From contig JAWSUZ010000031.1 of NCBI GenBank assembly GCA_033852165.1, positions 1 to 64,000 on the forward strand: a stretch of 64,000 nt of DNA, read 5' to 3'. The notes under the pieces are model-generated. The model saw nothing but the letters and a program-made list of their open reading frames with translations. It searched no databases and was not told the origin of the DNA. The translations under genes and the position numbers were made by a program. Of the stretch, positions 43,000-53,116 are shown piece after piece. Source of the DNA: Agarilytica sp033852165 (GTDB lineage: Bacteria; Pseudomonadota; Gammaproteobacteria; Pseudomonadales; Cellvibrionaceae). Within the stretch, counting starts at the first letter, position 1; each line of letters starts with the position of its first letter.

Positions 43000-45900
43000 T
43001 TAATTAGCAATGACGTTTATTTCCGCGGGCCTTACAATGGTGGAATAGCCGTCACTGACGCTAATATTTATTTCGTAGATGTTGTCGCCATTAGCATCCT
43101 GGGGTGAGGAAACTGCTGGCGCATTGGGAAAGGTAACTTCTCCAGTCGAGGCATTTATTGAAACTAAACTTTCATCCGGGCCGCCAATAATACTGTAATT
43201 GAGTGTATTTAATTCTGCGTCTGTGGCGTCTTCAAAGAAGTTCAGTGTATTACCTTCTACGACGGAGACTCTTCGTTGTGTTGTTGAATACCAGGTAATG
43301 CCATCGCCGCTTGGGGAAACCGAAAATATTTCAGGTTTTAAATCGCCGGTAATATCCGCACTGGCAACGGTGACAGCACCGGGTGCGTTTGTGGTAATAA
43401 TTCGGTCAACAAATTTTGGAGAAGTGCTGCCGTCGTTTTCATGAACGGTGATTGTATTGTTGTCGGCAGAGGACGAAACCACGTCGAGATCGCCATCGAG
43501 GTCGATATCAATCACGGAGAGGGCGCTATATGGAGCGGAACCACTGCTGACTGTGTGTTTCGTAAATGTGGGTAGAAGGGCGCCGTCATTTTTGTACCAG
43601 CTGATGTTGTCCGTGGTGATTGCAATAATATCGATATCGCCGTCTGCATCTATATCCGCTGTGACGGTAAATAAAGTTTGAAAGCTCATGCTGTCAACGG
43701 AGCGCTGAACAAAAGGGTTGAGTGCGTCGTCGGTGCTAAGGTGTAAAATGACAGAACCGCTCCCCCCGTGAGATGCCGTGATAATGTCGACGCTAGAATC
43801 TCCGTTGATATCTGCTGCAGTGATTGAGTCGGGGAGCACTGCGTGTGAATTTATTCTTCTTTCGGTAAAGGTAGGTGTACTGCTCCCGTCATTGTCATAC
43901 CAGGCGACAAAGTTATCGCGCTGTGAAACTAGCAGTATGTCGACATCGCTATCGCCATCTACATCGACGGGAAATATTGCATACGCTTCAGATGAACTGG
44001 TTGTAATACTTCTTACCGCAAAGCTTGGGACAGCGGTGCCATCATTTTGAAGCCATAACAAAGTGTTGTTTATTGCGGAGACAGAAATAATGTCGGTATC
44101 GCCATCGCCATCCAGATCGGCAGAGGCAATATCACGGACTCCATTAATGTCGTTGCTCACTACGTTAGCAGAAAATAGGGCAGGATCTGCTTCATCGTAT
44201 TTGTACCAGATGATGAGATCGCTTGATTGCGAGGCCAGAATAATATCCATCTCGCCGTCGCCATCGATATCTGCAATTTCAAGATCGTCTATTGTTCCAG
44301 TAAGTGTGGCGACGCTAATGTCGAAACTTGGATCTGCAGCGTTATTCCAAGTGGGTATTGTGGCACTGTTTAAATCTAGGGGTGCGTTATCCGTTTCGTC
44401 TAACTCTGCATCGTTATCATCATTATCGTCTGCATTATCCGGAGTTCCGTCATTATCGGTATCAAATTGTTCGTCGGGGTTTAGCGGGAATAAATCATTG
44501 GTATCGAGTATGCCGTCGTCATCGTCGTCTTCATCGTTGGCATATACGCGAATCGATACTAGGCGATTTCTACTTGAGAGTCCGTCGCTCACATTAATGG
44601 ATGCTTTGTAAATGTTATCGCCGTTAGTGTCTAAAGGAGATGAAAATAACGGGGCGTTTGCAAAAGTTATTTCACCTGTTTCTGTATCGATACTGAAAAA
44701 TGTAAAGTCTGCTTCGCTATTAATGCTGTAGCTAAGTTCATTTCCGTCGATATCTGTGGCGCTTTCGTTAAATACGATTGTTTCGCCTTCTTCAACCCAT
44801 AGGCTAGCTTGGCTTATGTTGTGCCAAGCTAATGGATTGACTGAATGTTCTGCAGAAATAATTTCCTGAGAGCCATCACCGTTAAGGTCAGCAGGGTAGG
44901 CCAACATATACGGATCTTTACTGGGAATGACAATGCTATTGTTTAGCTCCAGCTCTAACGAAGTAGGGAATGTGGTTGCGTAATTACGAGTGTTTTCTAT
45001 TAACATAAGGGAGATGTTATCGGCGTCAACAGCATGTGAAAAAAGTATGTCCATATCACCATCGCTATCAACGTCCCCTGTTCTCATTTTTATTGAAAGG
45101 ACGTTGCTATCAAAGAATATATTTCGTTGAATAAAAGTAGGGCTTGGTTCACCGTTATTTTCATACCACGTTATTGTTGCAGGCCCTATTGTATTCGTTA
45201 CTAAATCGAGGTCTCCGTCTAAGTCAAAATCTTCTGCCTCAATTCCAGCCGCATCGGCAGCGCCCACAAAAGACCGCGAAATAAAGTTAGGGATTATTTC
45301 GCCGTTATTTTCGTACCATCCAATAGTTTCGTCATTGGTGGATACTAAAATAATATCCAAATCGCTGTCGCCATCAATATCGCCCGTAGTAATGTCTTCT
45401 ATTATTGCAGAATCTACAACGATTTCTCTTTCCGTAAAGAGGGGGATGGCAGAGCCATCACTTTCATGCCAGCTAAGAATGGAGCCTGATACGCCGGTTT
45501 CTAGTGATACCACGTCTAAATTATTATCGCCGTTAATATCGACAATGAGAATTTCGTCATAGCCAGTTCCCGTTGCGATTACACGTCGGTTAAAGCTTGG
45601 AGAGGGGGCTCCATCGTTGACGTACAAAGAAATAGCGTCTTCGTTATCATCCGTATGAAGTATGTCCAAGTCAGAATCGCCGTCTATATCGGCTAACGCT
45701 ATGGAGCCAAACCCCTTAAAGGTTGTACTTACTGTATGTTCGGTAAAATTTGGCGATGCACTACCGTCGTTTTCATGCCAGCTGACAATGCCACTCCGAC
45801 TGGAGAGAGTTAAAATATCAATATCGCCATCGCCATCAATATCTCCTTTAAGCATATCCTCAATGCCATTTGTACCGTTGTGAATTTTATGAGCTGTCGG

Positions 45901-48900
45901 AGTGTCAGGTAAATTAGTCCAAACAGGAGGTGTGTTAGTCGTTTGGCTAACGGCAGTAAATGTAGTGGTAACAAAAAAACCAGTATTACCGTCACCAATA
46001 ACTAAATCGGTGCTGGATTCTTGTCCGGGCGTTGCCGATGACGTTAGCCGTACCGCTACAGTATCGCCCTCATTAACTAATCCATTTGCTGTTGTAAAAT
46101 CTCCGCCATTAATACGATATTCACCAAAACTGACAAAAATTGTGGCGGGTGCCGTTATACCGGTAATGGTTGCTTCGTCTGAAATGACGAGGGAATTGAT
46201 CGGGACAGGAATTCTTAGCGGAAAAATAAACGCATCGGGAATGTAGTCAAACGGGTTCACCTGCTCTGGTGCTGATTGAACCGTTAATCCCCTACGAACA
46301 CCAAGTGTTGCAACCGGCGTAATCTCAACCGTAATTTCCTGCCCCATATCAGCTGCGACGACGGTGTAAGTTGATGAGACATCTACGAGTAAAGTCCCAT
46401 TTCTCCTCCAGCGAAAAGTCGAGATACCTTCTGGGTCCAGCTCGTTATCCGTGTAATCGTAAGTTATGGAAAGTACAGAATCGATATACGTTGTGTTACC
46501 GCTTGAACTTACAATATTGACGTTAGTCACGACGGGGGCATCATTAGGTTCAACTTGTGCGGAAGTTGCCGTGACGGCATCTCCTGTTGTCGTACCCGTT
46601 GCCGCTCTCGGTGTAACAGTAAAGAAAAGAAAGGCGCCGACATCGGCTTCGGTAACGGTATAGTTTTGCGACACAGCAACCGAGGTACCGCCGCGTAGCC
46701 ATCGAAAGGTGGTAGCACCTTCAAGATCACCATCGGCATCGTCAAAAATGTAAGAGCCTAATAAGGTGTCACCAACGGTTACGTTGGCTCTAGGAGGGGT
46801 GATGACAACATTACTCACCGTTGGCGCACTATTTGAAATATTGATGGGAACCGAAAGGACCGGATTGCCGTTAGTACTTCCGGTGCTCGCTATGGGTGTT
46901 ACTTCAAAATTAATATTCAGCCCACTATCGGCAATATCAATAAGGTAAGTGAGGCCCGTACCAATTTGTGTGCTGCCGTTACGAAGCCATCGGATTGTAC
47001 TGGCGCCTTCTAAGTCTGATTCAGTATCGGCATATGCATACACTGCCGTTAGCGTTTCGCCCACTAATCCAGAACCTTCAATCGGCAACTCAATTTCAAG
47101 ATTTTGTGCGCTTGGGTTAGCGTTTATTGCAACGGTTTGGCTTCGGACTGTAATACCGGTTTGGTTCCCCGTAAGGGCAACGGGTGTGTATTCAAATCGA
47201 ATTATTTGTCCGCTGTCTGAAATCGTTGTGGTGTATGACTCGTTCGTCTCGCCATTGATAGGCAGTCCATTGCGTGTCCATTGAAGAACGCTTCCTGCCG
47301 GGTCTTCAAGATCACCGTCGACATCACTGAATAGATAGCTAACGATGAGGCTATCGCCAACAATGGCTGTTCCGTTTGAATCACCTGTTAGGACAAGATT
47401 CGAGGCAACAGGTGGGACGTTGCCGGTGATCACCGAGTTGGATGTTCCCGTATTACCCGTTGCAACGCCCGTTGCTGAAACAGGTGTGACCTGTACGCTA
47501 ATATTTTGCGCCGCGTCGGCCTGAACCATTTGATAAGTACTGGCAGTTGCGCCGGGTATTGCCAAGCCGTTGCGTCGCCATACAAAAGTGCTTGCGCCTT
47601 CACTGTCGTTATCCAAATCTCGGAAATCGTAATCAATACTAAGCGGGTCACCAACGGCCAATTCATTTCCGTTGTCATCGAGAATAAAAATATTATCGAC
47701 GCTAGGCGCGCTGTTAATGACGGTAACTGTGTCGACAATAACCGTCTCGCCAATTCGGTCTCCAGTAGCTGCGACAGGGGTCACTTGGTAGGCAATGTTT
47801 TGTCCGCTGTCATCGACGGTTAATCGGTAAGTGTTACGAGTCGCTCCACTTATTGGGCTGCCATTGCGTAACCAGCGTAAAGTGGAAGCGCCTTCGCTGT
47901 CGTTTTCTAAATCGGTATAAATATGATTTCCTGTGAGTGTTGTTCCTACAATAAATCCGGCGCTTTCTCCGCTCGTTATCTCACCGGAGGTGACTGAGGG
48001 CGGTGTATTTGTGAGAGTGGTGGATCTGAACGTGGTGTTATAGGATCCGACTCTCAATGACGTGTAAGTTGTTGCGGAGTAATTCCGGTTGCTGGTGTGG
48101 CGAATACGAACCGTGTCGCCACTGCGAACACTGGTCGCGCCGGTTCTGAAGCTGCCACCGTTTATCGAGTATGCGCCGCCGCTAACACTGATGGCGGCAT
48201 TGGTATTAATACCTGTGACGGTAATAGAATTTGAAATGATCAGTTCATTGATCGCCACGTTTGTTCGGTTCGTAAACGAAAAAACAGTGGGAGTGGTATC
48301 GGCATCGAGTGTTTCGACGCTAAAGGTATCGGATACACCGCCAATGGTAATAGTGGCTGACCGAGTAGTTTCGGGCGTGGTGGCAGCGGTTACACGTACA
48401 CGGATGTCTTGATTGGCGGTAACCGTACCGGGGCGATCTGTAAATGCACCGGTTCCAACAGAGTAAAGCCCACCGGTTATTGTAACGGCGGTGTTGGTGT
48501 TTATGCCGGGAATGTTCAAGGTGTTTGAAGTAACGGTTTGGCCGAGTTGCGCGTTAAATGCATCGAAAAAATCAAAGTTATCGGGTCGAGTGTCGGCGAG
48601 AAGAGTGGTGACCCGAAAGGTATTTCTACTGGTTCCTAAAATCAGGACGGCTTCACTCGTGGTCTGATGTGTTCTGGCGCTTCTGACTTGAACGATAACG
48701 CGTTCTTCGTTACCGACAGATCCAGCCGCTGAGGTAAATGGCCCACCATTAATGGAGTAAAAACCACCTTGGATATCGATGGGGATGCTGATATCGATTC
48801 CGGAAACGGTAATAGGGGCTGCGCTAATGTATTTGAACAAGGCTACGTTTGTTTTTGCGATTAGCGTGATGGGGTTGGGTTCAATATCGGGTTTTTCAGA

Positions 48901-50937
48901 TTCGTTTAAGCCGCCGACAGCATGGAAAATATCGAGAAAGGGTCGGCCTTCAATTCGTGAATCGCTAGTACGGTAGCGTTCGTCGCTGGCTCTGCTGCTT
49001 AAAGTCCCTGCGGTCTCGATTAACTGATCATGGATTTCGTATGCCGTCATCGCTGGTTTTGATGCCCATAAAATAGCAGCACTGGCGGAAACGAGCGGAG
49101 CCGCATAGCTGTTGCCTTGGTGTTCGGCGTAGTCGTTTACACCGCGGGCTGCGTAGATTTCTTTGCCGGGCGCAAAGATGTCTACGTGTTTTATGTCGGA
49201 GCAGGTAGTGTCACTCCAGTGGGCTAGGTTATTGTCTGCGTCTGTTGACCCGACCACCAGTAGCCCTTTGGCTAAGTTCGCACCGTTTTCGCAAGAGTCT
49301 ATTGAGTTATAGTTTTGCGGATAGAAGGCGTCTGTTCGACAACCGCTTTCTATGTATGCATTGCCTGCGGCGAGAACGACAAGGCGGCCGGTATTGATGG
49401 TGGTGCAGATTGCGGTTTTAAGCCTTTTTCCAGGATCGCTTCCGAAACCTGAACTGATGTTAATAACTTTAATATTGGATTGACTGGAGCTGTTGGCAAG
49501 ATGCTCAATCATCCCGAACTGTGAAGTCTGTCGGTAGGGGTATACCGCGCTATTCCAAGCCACACCGATTAAGTTACTACCGTCTTTATTTTTTGCACTA
49601 ACAAGACTGGCGACCGCAGTACCATGGTTGCGCCCTTGGTCATTGTAATTGGTTGTGCCGCAATCCAACTCGGGGTGTTCGCAATAAACGCCGTTATCGA
49701 TAACCGCTACAGATTGTTGTTTACTGCCTGCTCCTACAATTTCCCAAGCATCATCGGCTCGGATACGGTCCATGTACCAATGGCATTCTTTGCCGTCGCA
49801 ATGGCGATCATTTACATCGCCGAGCGATATGATTTCATCGTTGGTACTCGCCTCGGTAATTTCACTTCTCGTTTTTAATGTGGCTATTGCTGCGTTGATT
49901 TCATCAACACTGTCGCTTTCGCTAAGCTGGACGAGGTACTGACGGAAGGCGGGGATGCAACCCACCACTTGACCGCCTACGTCGGAGACAATCGCATTAA
50001 TTTCACTGAGTTGGGGAGATATGTCGTCGGCTATGGTGATAATAATTTCATCAACATAAATGGTATTGCCGGTGCTGGGGTCTAGCTGCGCTTTTTCCGG
50101 ATTGGATGGTCGAGAAGCCGGGGGGCAGCCACTAATCCAAAACTGACCCAAGCCAGAGCTAATCTCTGTTTCATCAATGTCCGCATGGACACGGTAAAAT
50201 TTTTCTTCCGATGTGACACCGCCAAGCAGTAGGTTACCGGAATAAACCCGATCGCCGCGTGTTTCATCAGCGTCTTCGCCATCATCTTTTAGAAAGGCGA
50301 CAGCTGCGGTAACGATATTGCCTTCACTATCCACCTCATCTAATACAAGGTGAGCGGGGTGATATTCACCACTAATCACAGAGAGAAATTGGACGTTACT
50401 TTTAGCTTCTGATGGGGGGATGACGCCGGGATTCGTTGTGGGGGCTCCGAGTTCTAGGAGGGGTGTAGCTTCGAGGATGGTTACCTGTGTAACTACAGGT
50501 GTGACTACAGGTGTGACTACAGGTGTGACTACAGGTGTAACTACAGGTGTAACTACAGGTGTAACTACAGGTGTAACTACAGGTGTGACTACAGGTGTAA
50601 CTACAGGTGTAACTACCGGTGTAACTACCGGTGTAACTACCGGTGTGACTACCGGTGTGACTGCCGGTGTAACTACCGGTGTGACTACCGGTGTGACTGC
50701 CGGTGTAACTGCCGGTGTAACTGCCGGTGTAACTGCCGGTGTAACTACCGGTGTAACTACGGGTGTAACTACGGGTGTAGCTACAGGCGTAACTGGAATG
50801 TCGGGAGCTATCGGCTTAGGCGTCGGGTCGATGTCGAATACTGTCCCGTCTTTATCGCCGCCACAGGCAAGCAAGGTACAGGAAATAACAGCGACAACAC
50901 TTATTCGAAAACAAGCACGCAGGTATTTATGATCCAT
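43000..50937 (-). CDS. Giant lipoprotein: subtilase, Ig-like repeats and FG-GAP/VCBS propellers
   Basis: 2645 aa. The lipoprotein signal has LLAC with Cys25 followed by Gly (outer-membrane retention). A stalk of ~27 VTPV/AVTP units lies at about 46-153, then an N-terminal domain, then an S8 subtilase domain: Asp414 (AVIDNG), His438 (RNHGTAVAS) and Ser610 (GNSYAAPLVSA, usually GTSMAAP). Four ~100-aa repeats with YSINGG/YRINGG cores and seven Ig-like repeats (GASTxRWLRNG) follow. Two FG-GAP/VCBS propellers (GDIDGDGDIDIL and similar calcium-binding motifs) are separated by a TSP3-like Asp-rich segment and cadherin-like domains. The triad is present, so it is probably an active surface protease that binds large substrates or surfaces. 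It is transcribed alone. Confidence 0.85.
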   Translation of the reverse strand: MDHKYLRACFRISVVAVISCTLLACGGDKDGTVFDIDPTPKPIAPDIPVTPVATPVVTPVVTPVVTPAVTPAVTPAVTPAVTPVVTPVVTPAVTPVVTPVVTPVVTPVVTPVVTPVVTPVVTPVVTPVVTPVVTPVVTPVVTPVVTPVVTQVTILEATPLLELGAPTTNPGVIPPSEAKSNVQFLSVISGEYHPAHLVLDEVDSEGNIVTAAVAFLKDDGEDADETRGDRVYSGNLLLGGVTSEEKFYRVHADIDETEISSGLGQFWISGCPPASRPSNPEKAQLDPSTGNTIYVDEIIITIADDISPQLSEINAIVSDVGGQVVGCIPAFRQYLVQLSESDSVDEINAAIATLKTRSEITEASTNDEIISLGDVNDRHCDGKECHWYMDRIRADDAWEIVGAGSKQQSVAVIDNGVYCEHPELDCGTTNYNDQGRNHGTAVASLVSAKNKDGSNLIGVAWNSAVYPYRQTSQFGMIEHLANSSSQSNIKVINISSGFGSDPGKRLKTAICTTINTGRLVVLAAGNAYIESGCRTDAFYPQNYNSIDSCENGANLAKGLLVVGSTDADNNLAHWSDTTCSDIKHVDIFAPGKEIYAARGVNDYAEHQGNSYAAPLVSASAAILWASKPAMTAYEIHDQLIETAGTLSSRASDERYRTSDSRIEGRPFLDIFHAVGGLNESEKPDIEPNPITLIAKTNVALFKYISAAPITVSGIDISIPIDIQGGFYSINGGPFTSAAGSVGNEERVIVQVRSARTHQTTSEAVLILGTSRNTFRVTTLLADTRPDNFDFFDAFNAQLGQTVTSNTLNIPGINTNTAVTITGGLYSVGTGAFTDRPGTVTANQDIRVRVTAATTPETTRSATITIGGVSDTFSVETLDADTTPTVFSFTNRTNVAINELIISNSITVTGINTNAAISVSGGAYSINGGSFRTGATSVRSGDTVRIRHTSNRNYSATTYTSLRVGSYNTTFRSTTLTNTPPSVTSGEITSGESAGFIVGTTLTGNHIYTDLENDSEGASTLRWLRNGSPISGATRNTYRLTVDDSGQNIAYQVTPVAATGDRIGETVIVDTVTVINSAPSVDNIFILDDNGNELAVGDPLSIDYDFRDLDNDSEGASTFVWRRNGLAIPGATASTYQMVQADAAQNISVQVTPVSATGVATGNTGTSNSVITGNVPPVASNLVLTGDSNGTAIVGDSLIVSYLFSDVDGDLEDPAGSVLQWTRNGLPINGETNESYTTTISDSGQIIRFEYTPVALTGNQTGITVRSQTVAINANPSAQNLEIELPIEGSGLVGETLTAVYAYADTESDLEGASTIRWLRNGSTQIGTGLTYLIDIADSGLNINFEVTPIASTGSTNGNPVLSVPINISNSAPTVSNVVITPPRANVTVGDTLLGSYIFDDADGDLEGATTFRWLRGGTSVAVSQNYTVTEADVGAFLFFTVTPRAATGTTTGDAVTATSAQVEPNDAPVVTNVNIVSSSGNTTYIDSVLSITYDYTDNELDPEGISTFRWRRNGTLLVDVSSTYTVVAADMGQEITVEITPVATLGVRRGLTVQSAPEQVNPFDYIPDAFIFPLRIPVPINSLVISDEATITGITAPATIFVSFGEYRINGGDFTTANGLVNEGDTVAVRLTSSATPGQESSTDLVIGDGNTGFFVTTTFTAVSQTTNTPPVWTNLPDTPTAHKIHNGTNGIEDMLKGDIDGDGDIDILTLSSRSGIVSWHENDGSASPNFTEHTVSTTFKGFGSIALADIDGDSDLDILHTDDNEDAISLYVNDGAPSPSFNRRVIATGTGYDEILIVDINGDNNLDVVSLETGVSGSILSWHESDGSAIPLFTEREIVVDSAIIEDITTGDIDGDSDLDIILVSTNDETIGWYENNGEIIPNFISRSFVGAADAAGIEAEDFDLDGDLDLVTNTIGPATITWYENNGEPSPTFIQRNIFFDSNVLSIKMRTGDVDSDGDMDILFSHAVDADNISLMLIENTRNYATTFPTSLELELNNSIVIPSKDPYMLAYPADLNGDGSQEIISAEHSVNPLAWHNISQASLWVEEGETIVFNESATDIDGNELSYSINSEADFTFFSIDTETGEITFANAPLFSSPLDTNGDNIYKASINVSDGLSSRNRLVSIRVYANDEDDDDDGILDTNDLFPLNPDEQFDTDNDGTPDNADDNDDNDAELDETDNAPLDLNSATIPTWNNAADPSFDISVATLTGTIDDLEIADIDGDGEMDIILASQSSDLIIWYKYDEADPALFSANVVSNDINGVRDIASADLDGDGDTDIISVSAINNTLLWLQNDGTAVPSFAVRSITTSSSEAYAIFPVDVDGDSDVDILLVSQRDNFVAWYDNDGSSTPTFTERRINSHAVLPDSITAADINGDSSVDIITASHGGSGSVILHLSTDDALNPFVQRSVDSMSFQTLFTVTADIDADGDIDIIAITTDNISWYKNDGALLPTFTKHTVSSGSAPYSALSVIDIDLDGDLDVVSSSADNNTITVHENDGSTSPKFVDRIITTNAPGAVTVASADITGDLKPEIFSVSPSGDGITWYSTTQRRVSVVEGNTLNFFEDATDAELNTLNYSIIGGPDESLVSINASTGEVTFPNAPAVSSPQDANGDNIYEINISVSDGYSTIVRPAEINVIAN
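50478..50795 (-). repeat. 12-bp tandem repeat encoding VTPV units
   Basis: About 27 copies of GGTGTAACTACA and variants, in frame within the lipoprotein gene. Blocks of ACA, ACC and GCC variants show recent expansion; copy number is likely to vary between isolates. Confidence 0.9.
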
Positions 50938-51661
50938 GATAGTTCAATCCAAAATCATTAATTATTTTTATTAGTATCTGGAAACGATCAGATCAATGGG
51001 GTCAGACTCGATTGAAATCCACCGTAAGGGGATTCAGATGTTAGTAATTCTATTTTCAATCGAGTCTGACCCCATTGATTAGGATCGCTGGTCGGGATGG
51101 AAAATCTTGTCGATTTCAATCCCTTGTATTCAATCTCTCAAGTTAGTCTATCAATTTAGACTATGTTTCGGTGTGGAGTCGATCACATGCTAAAAAATTG
51201 TTATATAGGTATTTTTCTATCGATATGATCGGTTTGTTGCGTTTGAAATGGGGAGTGGTTCAGGGTTATCCTTGAGCATTGTCAGAATATTGTAATGTTA
51301 CTAATGTGGTAATAAAGCTTTGAATCAATTCAATCAGTAGGTTATCTCGTATATCTCCTCCATATGTAGAGCATTCGCCGTAGATTCGAGAGTTAGCTTC
51401 CTCATTATTTCTTTCCTGATAGAAGGTAATTAATAATGAGCAGATACACAATTTAATTTACAGGCCCTAAAAAATACGCTTGGAAGCTTTATGTCTTATA
51501 TAAATCAATCTGAAAATATACCTGGTCAGCCAAGAAGGCTCCTTTTGGCATTTTGTTTGTATTGCTAGTGGTACTGTCAGGCTGTGCTTAAGTCCAAGTG
51601 CTTCCTTTAAAAGATTGCGCTTTGGCCGTCCGCCACTCTATCAATGACACTTCCCTTTTGA
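50938..51661. other. Spacer with an inverted REP-like pair
   Basis: It includes the 26-bp perfect inverted repeat listed separately. A 61-codon reverse frame (51266-51451) has no SD and no recognised sequence; I leave it out. A short hydrophobic frame near 51520-51590 also lacks support. Confidence 0.5.
50992..51079. repeat. Inverted pair of REP-like sequences
   Basis: 50992-51017 and 51054-51079 are perfect 26-bp reverse complements with a 36-nt spacer. Each contains the core GGGGTCAGACTCGATTG. Single copies lie at 39102 and 40224. This core often accompanies RAYT transposases in Gammaproteobacteria. Confidence 0.85.
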
Positions 51662-51913
51662 TCACGCAACCTGATCTTGGGCAACCGGTAAAACCTCTCT
51701 GACACTCCTAGCCACTTCCAAATTAATGTTATGCAAGCCGATTAGTTGACGAATGATCACTTCTGGCGCTTCACCTGAATTGAGGCTATCAATAATATCT
51801 TGAGAGACTAATGGCAGTCGTTCAGCCATTCGTAAAACGGCTTCTATTTCGCGCAGAGACGCGCCTGAAAAAAAAGATCTTGAATTGCCAATATTTGAGG
51901 CTATCGAGAACAT
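51662..51913 (-). CDS. Small hypothetical protein (83 aa)
   Basis: Starts MFSIASNIGNSRSFFSG and continues with helical segments (SLREIEAVLRMAERLP, APEVIIRQLIGLH). AGGAG lies 7 nt before the ATG, supporting a real gene. No signal peptide, no Cys. Not recognised. It is the last reverse-strand gene of the cluster starting at 54584, with a 549-bp gap before it. Confidence 0.5.
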   Translation of the reverse strand: MFSIASNIGNSRSFFSGASLREIEAVLRMAERLPLVSQDIIDSLNSGEAPEVIIRQLIGLHNINLEVARSVREVLPVAQDQVA

Positions 51914-52461
51914 ATTCTTGCTCCTGATTCACTAGGCCATTACCTGCTTACAGGTAATGTGCGCACAATAATTCAAACGGCGTTACACTTGAGAGCTGTA
52001 TTTCACTAATCTTCGACGCACCAATTACACTGAATGCCTGTTCGGAATAACTGCGCTAATTGTAATAACTTGTCTGCATCGTCGTCTTAAGACTTATCCA
52101 ATCACACTGTTCTTGAACGAGCCTCTTCTAACTAGGCTATCGGCATTTTGCTGAGATTCTGAATGATTATTCGTCCTTTTTGACCCTGCTTCACGGTTCT
52201 AGGAATATATGGAAAAGGTCGTTGGTAGCAATAGATCTGTCTGATTCGATAACGGTGCTAGCTAATTTACAGGGAAGTAAATTATGGATAGATTAGCGAG
52301 GCTTTATGTTCAGGGTGCTCGCATCATGTTATTCAACGAGGGAACAATCGCAAGGCATGTGTTTTACCAGCTACTAGGTCCTCCAAGGGGCCTTAACTTA
52401 GCTCCATTCGACTCTGACCCAATTTCCGGTTCAATTGTTTTTTTGAAGGGTAGGGTTGGAT
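51914..52461. other. Spacer without a supported gene
   Basis: A forward frame (52284-52556) has an acceptable SD but runs antisense into the lipoprotein gene and has no recognisable sequence. Nothing else seen. Confidence 0.45.
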
Positions 52462-53034
52462 TCAGAATTCTCTTTCCCTTTTTTCTTGTGTCGCTAGGTG
52501 TTGTTTACGTAAAGTCCCGGGTTCCATACCCGAGCAGTCTATTGAGTTGTCCTTAATATAATCATCTATATCAAAGAAGTTGACGCTATCATATGCATCA
52601 GCGTTTGTACCAATATAATAACTTCTGAAAAGGATTATGCAGTCAGCATGAATCCCCTCGTATTCTCCAACACTGGTGCCAAATATTTTAACTTCAGGGT
52701 CGGCTCTGCTTTCGGGAGTGTCTTTAACCGCTCTTCCAACTCGCCCTGTGATTTCTTCTGTTTCACCATTGTTGCGATAGAAGAACTCTATGATGCCTTC
52801 ATTATCCCAGCCTTCATTGAGAGGTTTTTTAACGATCAAGACGCCGGAGGGTGGGATATCATGTTTCCGAAACGCTTTGTTTTCCATTTTCTGCGGGACG
52901 ATGATGATATAGAACGTCCCTATATATGAAGCGGGAAGAGTATAAATTACGCGTCTACCAGGCGCGGGGTTTTGCTGTGAGCAAGCCCCAAAGAGTATGG
53001 TAGTTAGTAATGCTAATACAATGCTCCGTTTCAT
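52462..53034 (-). CDS. Lipoprotein, paralog B of a tandem pair
   Basis: 190 aa. Signal ends LFGAC with Cys18. Body: RRVIYTLPASYIGTF, SGVLIVKKPLNEGWDNEGI, EFFYRNNG, RSYYIGTNADAYDSVNFF and a basic tail TLRKQHLATQEKRERE. About two-thirds identical by eye to the gene at 53117. GGAGA lies 5 nt upstream of the ATG. Function unknown. Tandem lipoprotein copies next to a putative cytosolic protein fit duplicated immunity genes, but this is inference. Confidence 0.7.
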   Translation of the reverse strand: MKRSIVLALLTTILFGACSQQNPAPGRRVIYTLPASYIGTFYIIIVPQKMENKAFRKHDIPPSGVLIVKKPLNEGWDNEGIIEFFYRNNGETEEITGRVGRAVKDTPESRADPEVKIFGTSVGEYEGIHADCIILFRSYYIGTNADAYDSVNFFDIDDYIKDNSIDCSGMEPGTLRKQHLATQEKREREF

Positions 53035-53116
53035 CAGTCTCCGTTTTTATTGGAAATGAGGTTGTAAAGATTTAGTTACACTCAAGGTGCAGTTATACGA
53101 AAGCATTTTTACTGCA

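Noticed and set aside
50478..50795. Possible CRISPR or intergenic repeat
   Set aside because: The 12-bp units are contiguous, in frame, and encode the VTPV stalk of the giant lipoprotein.
51266..51451. 61-codon reverse frame
   Set aside because: No SD and no recognisable sequence; probably chance.
52284..52556. 90-codon forward frame with a passable SD
   Set aside because: Its 3' third is antisense to the lipoprotein gene, and no feature suggests a protein.
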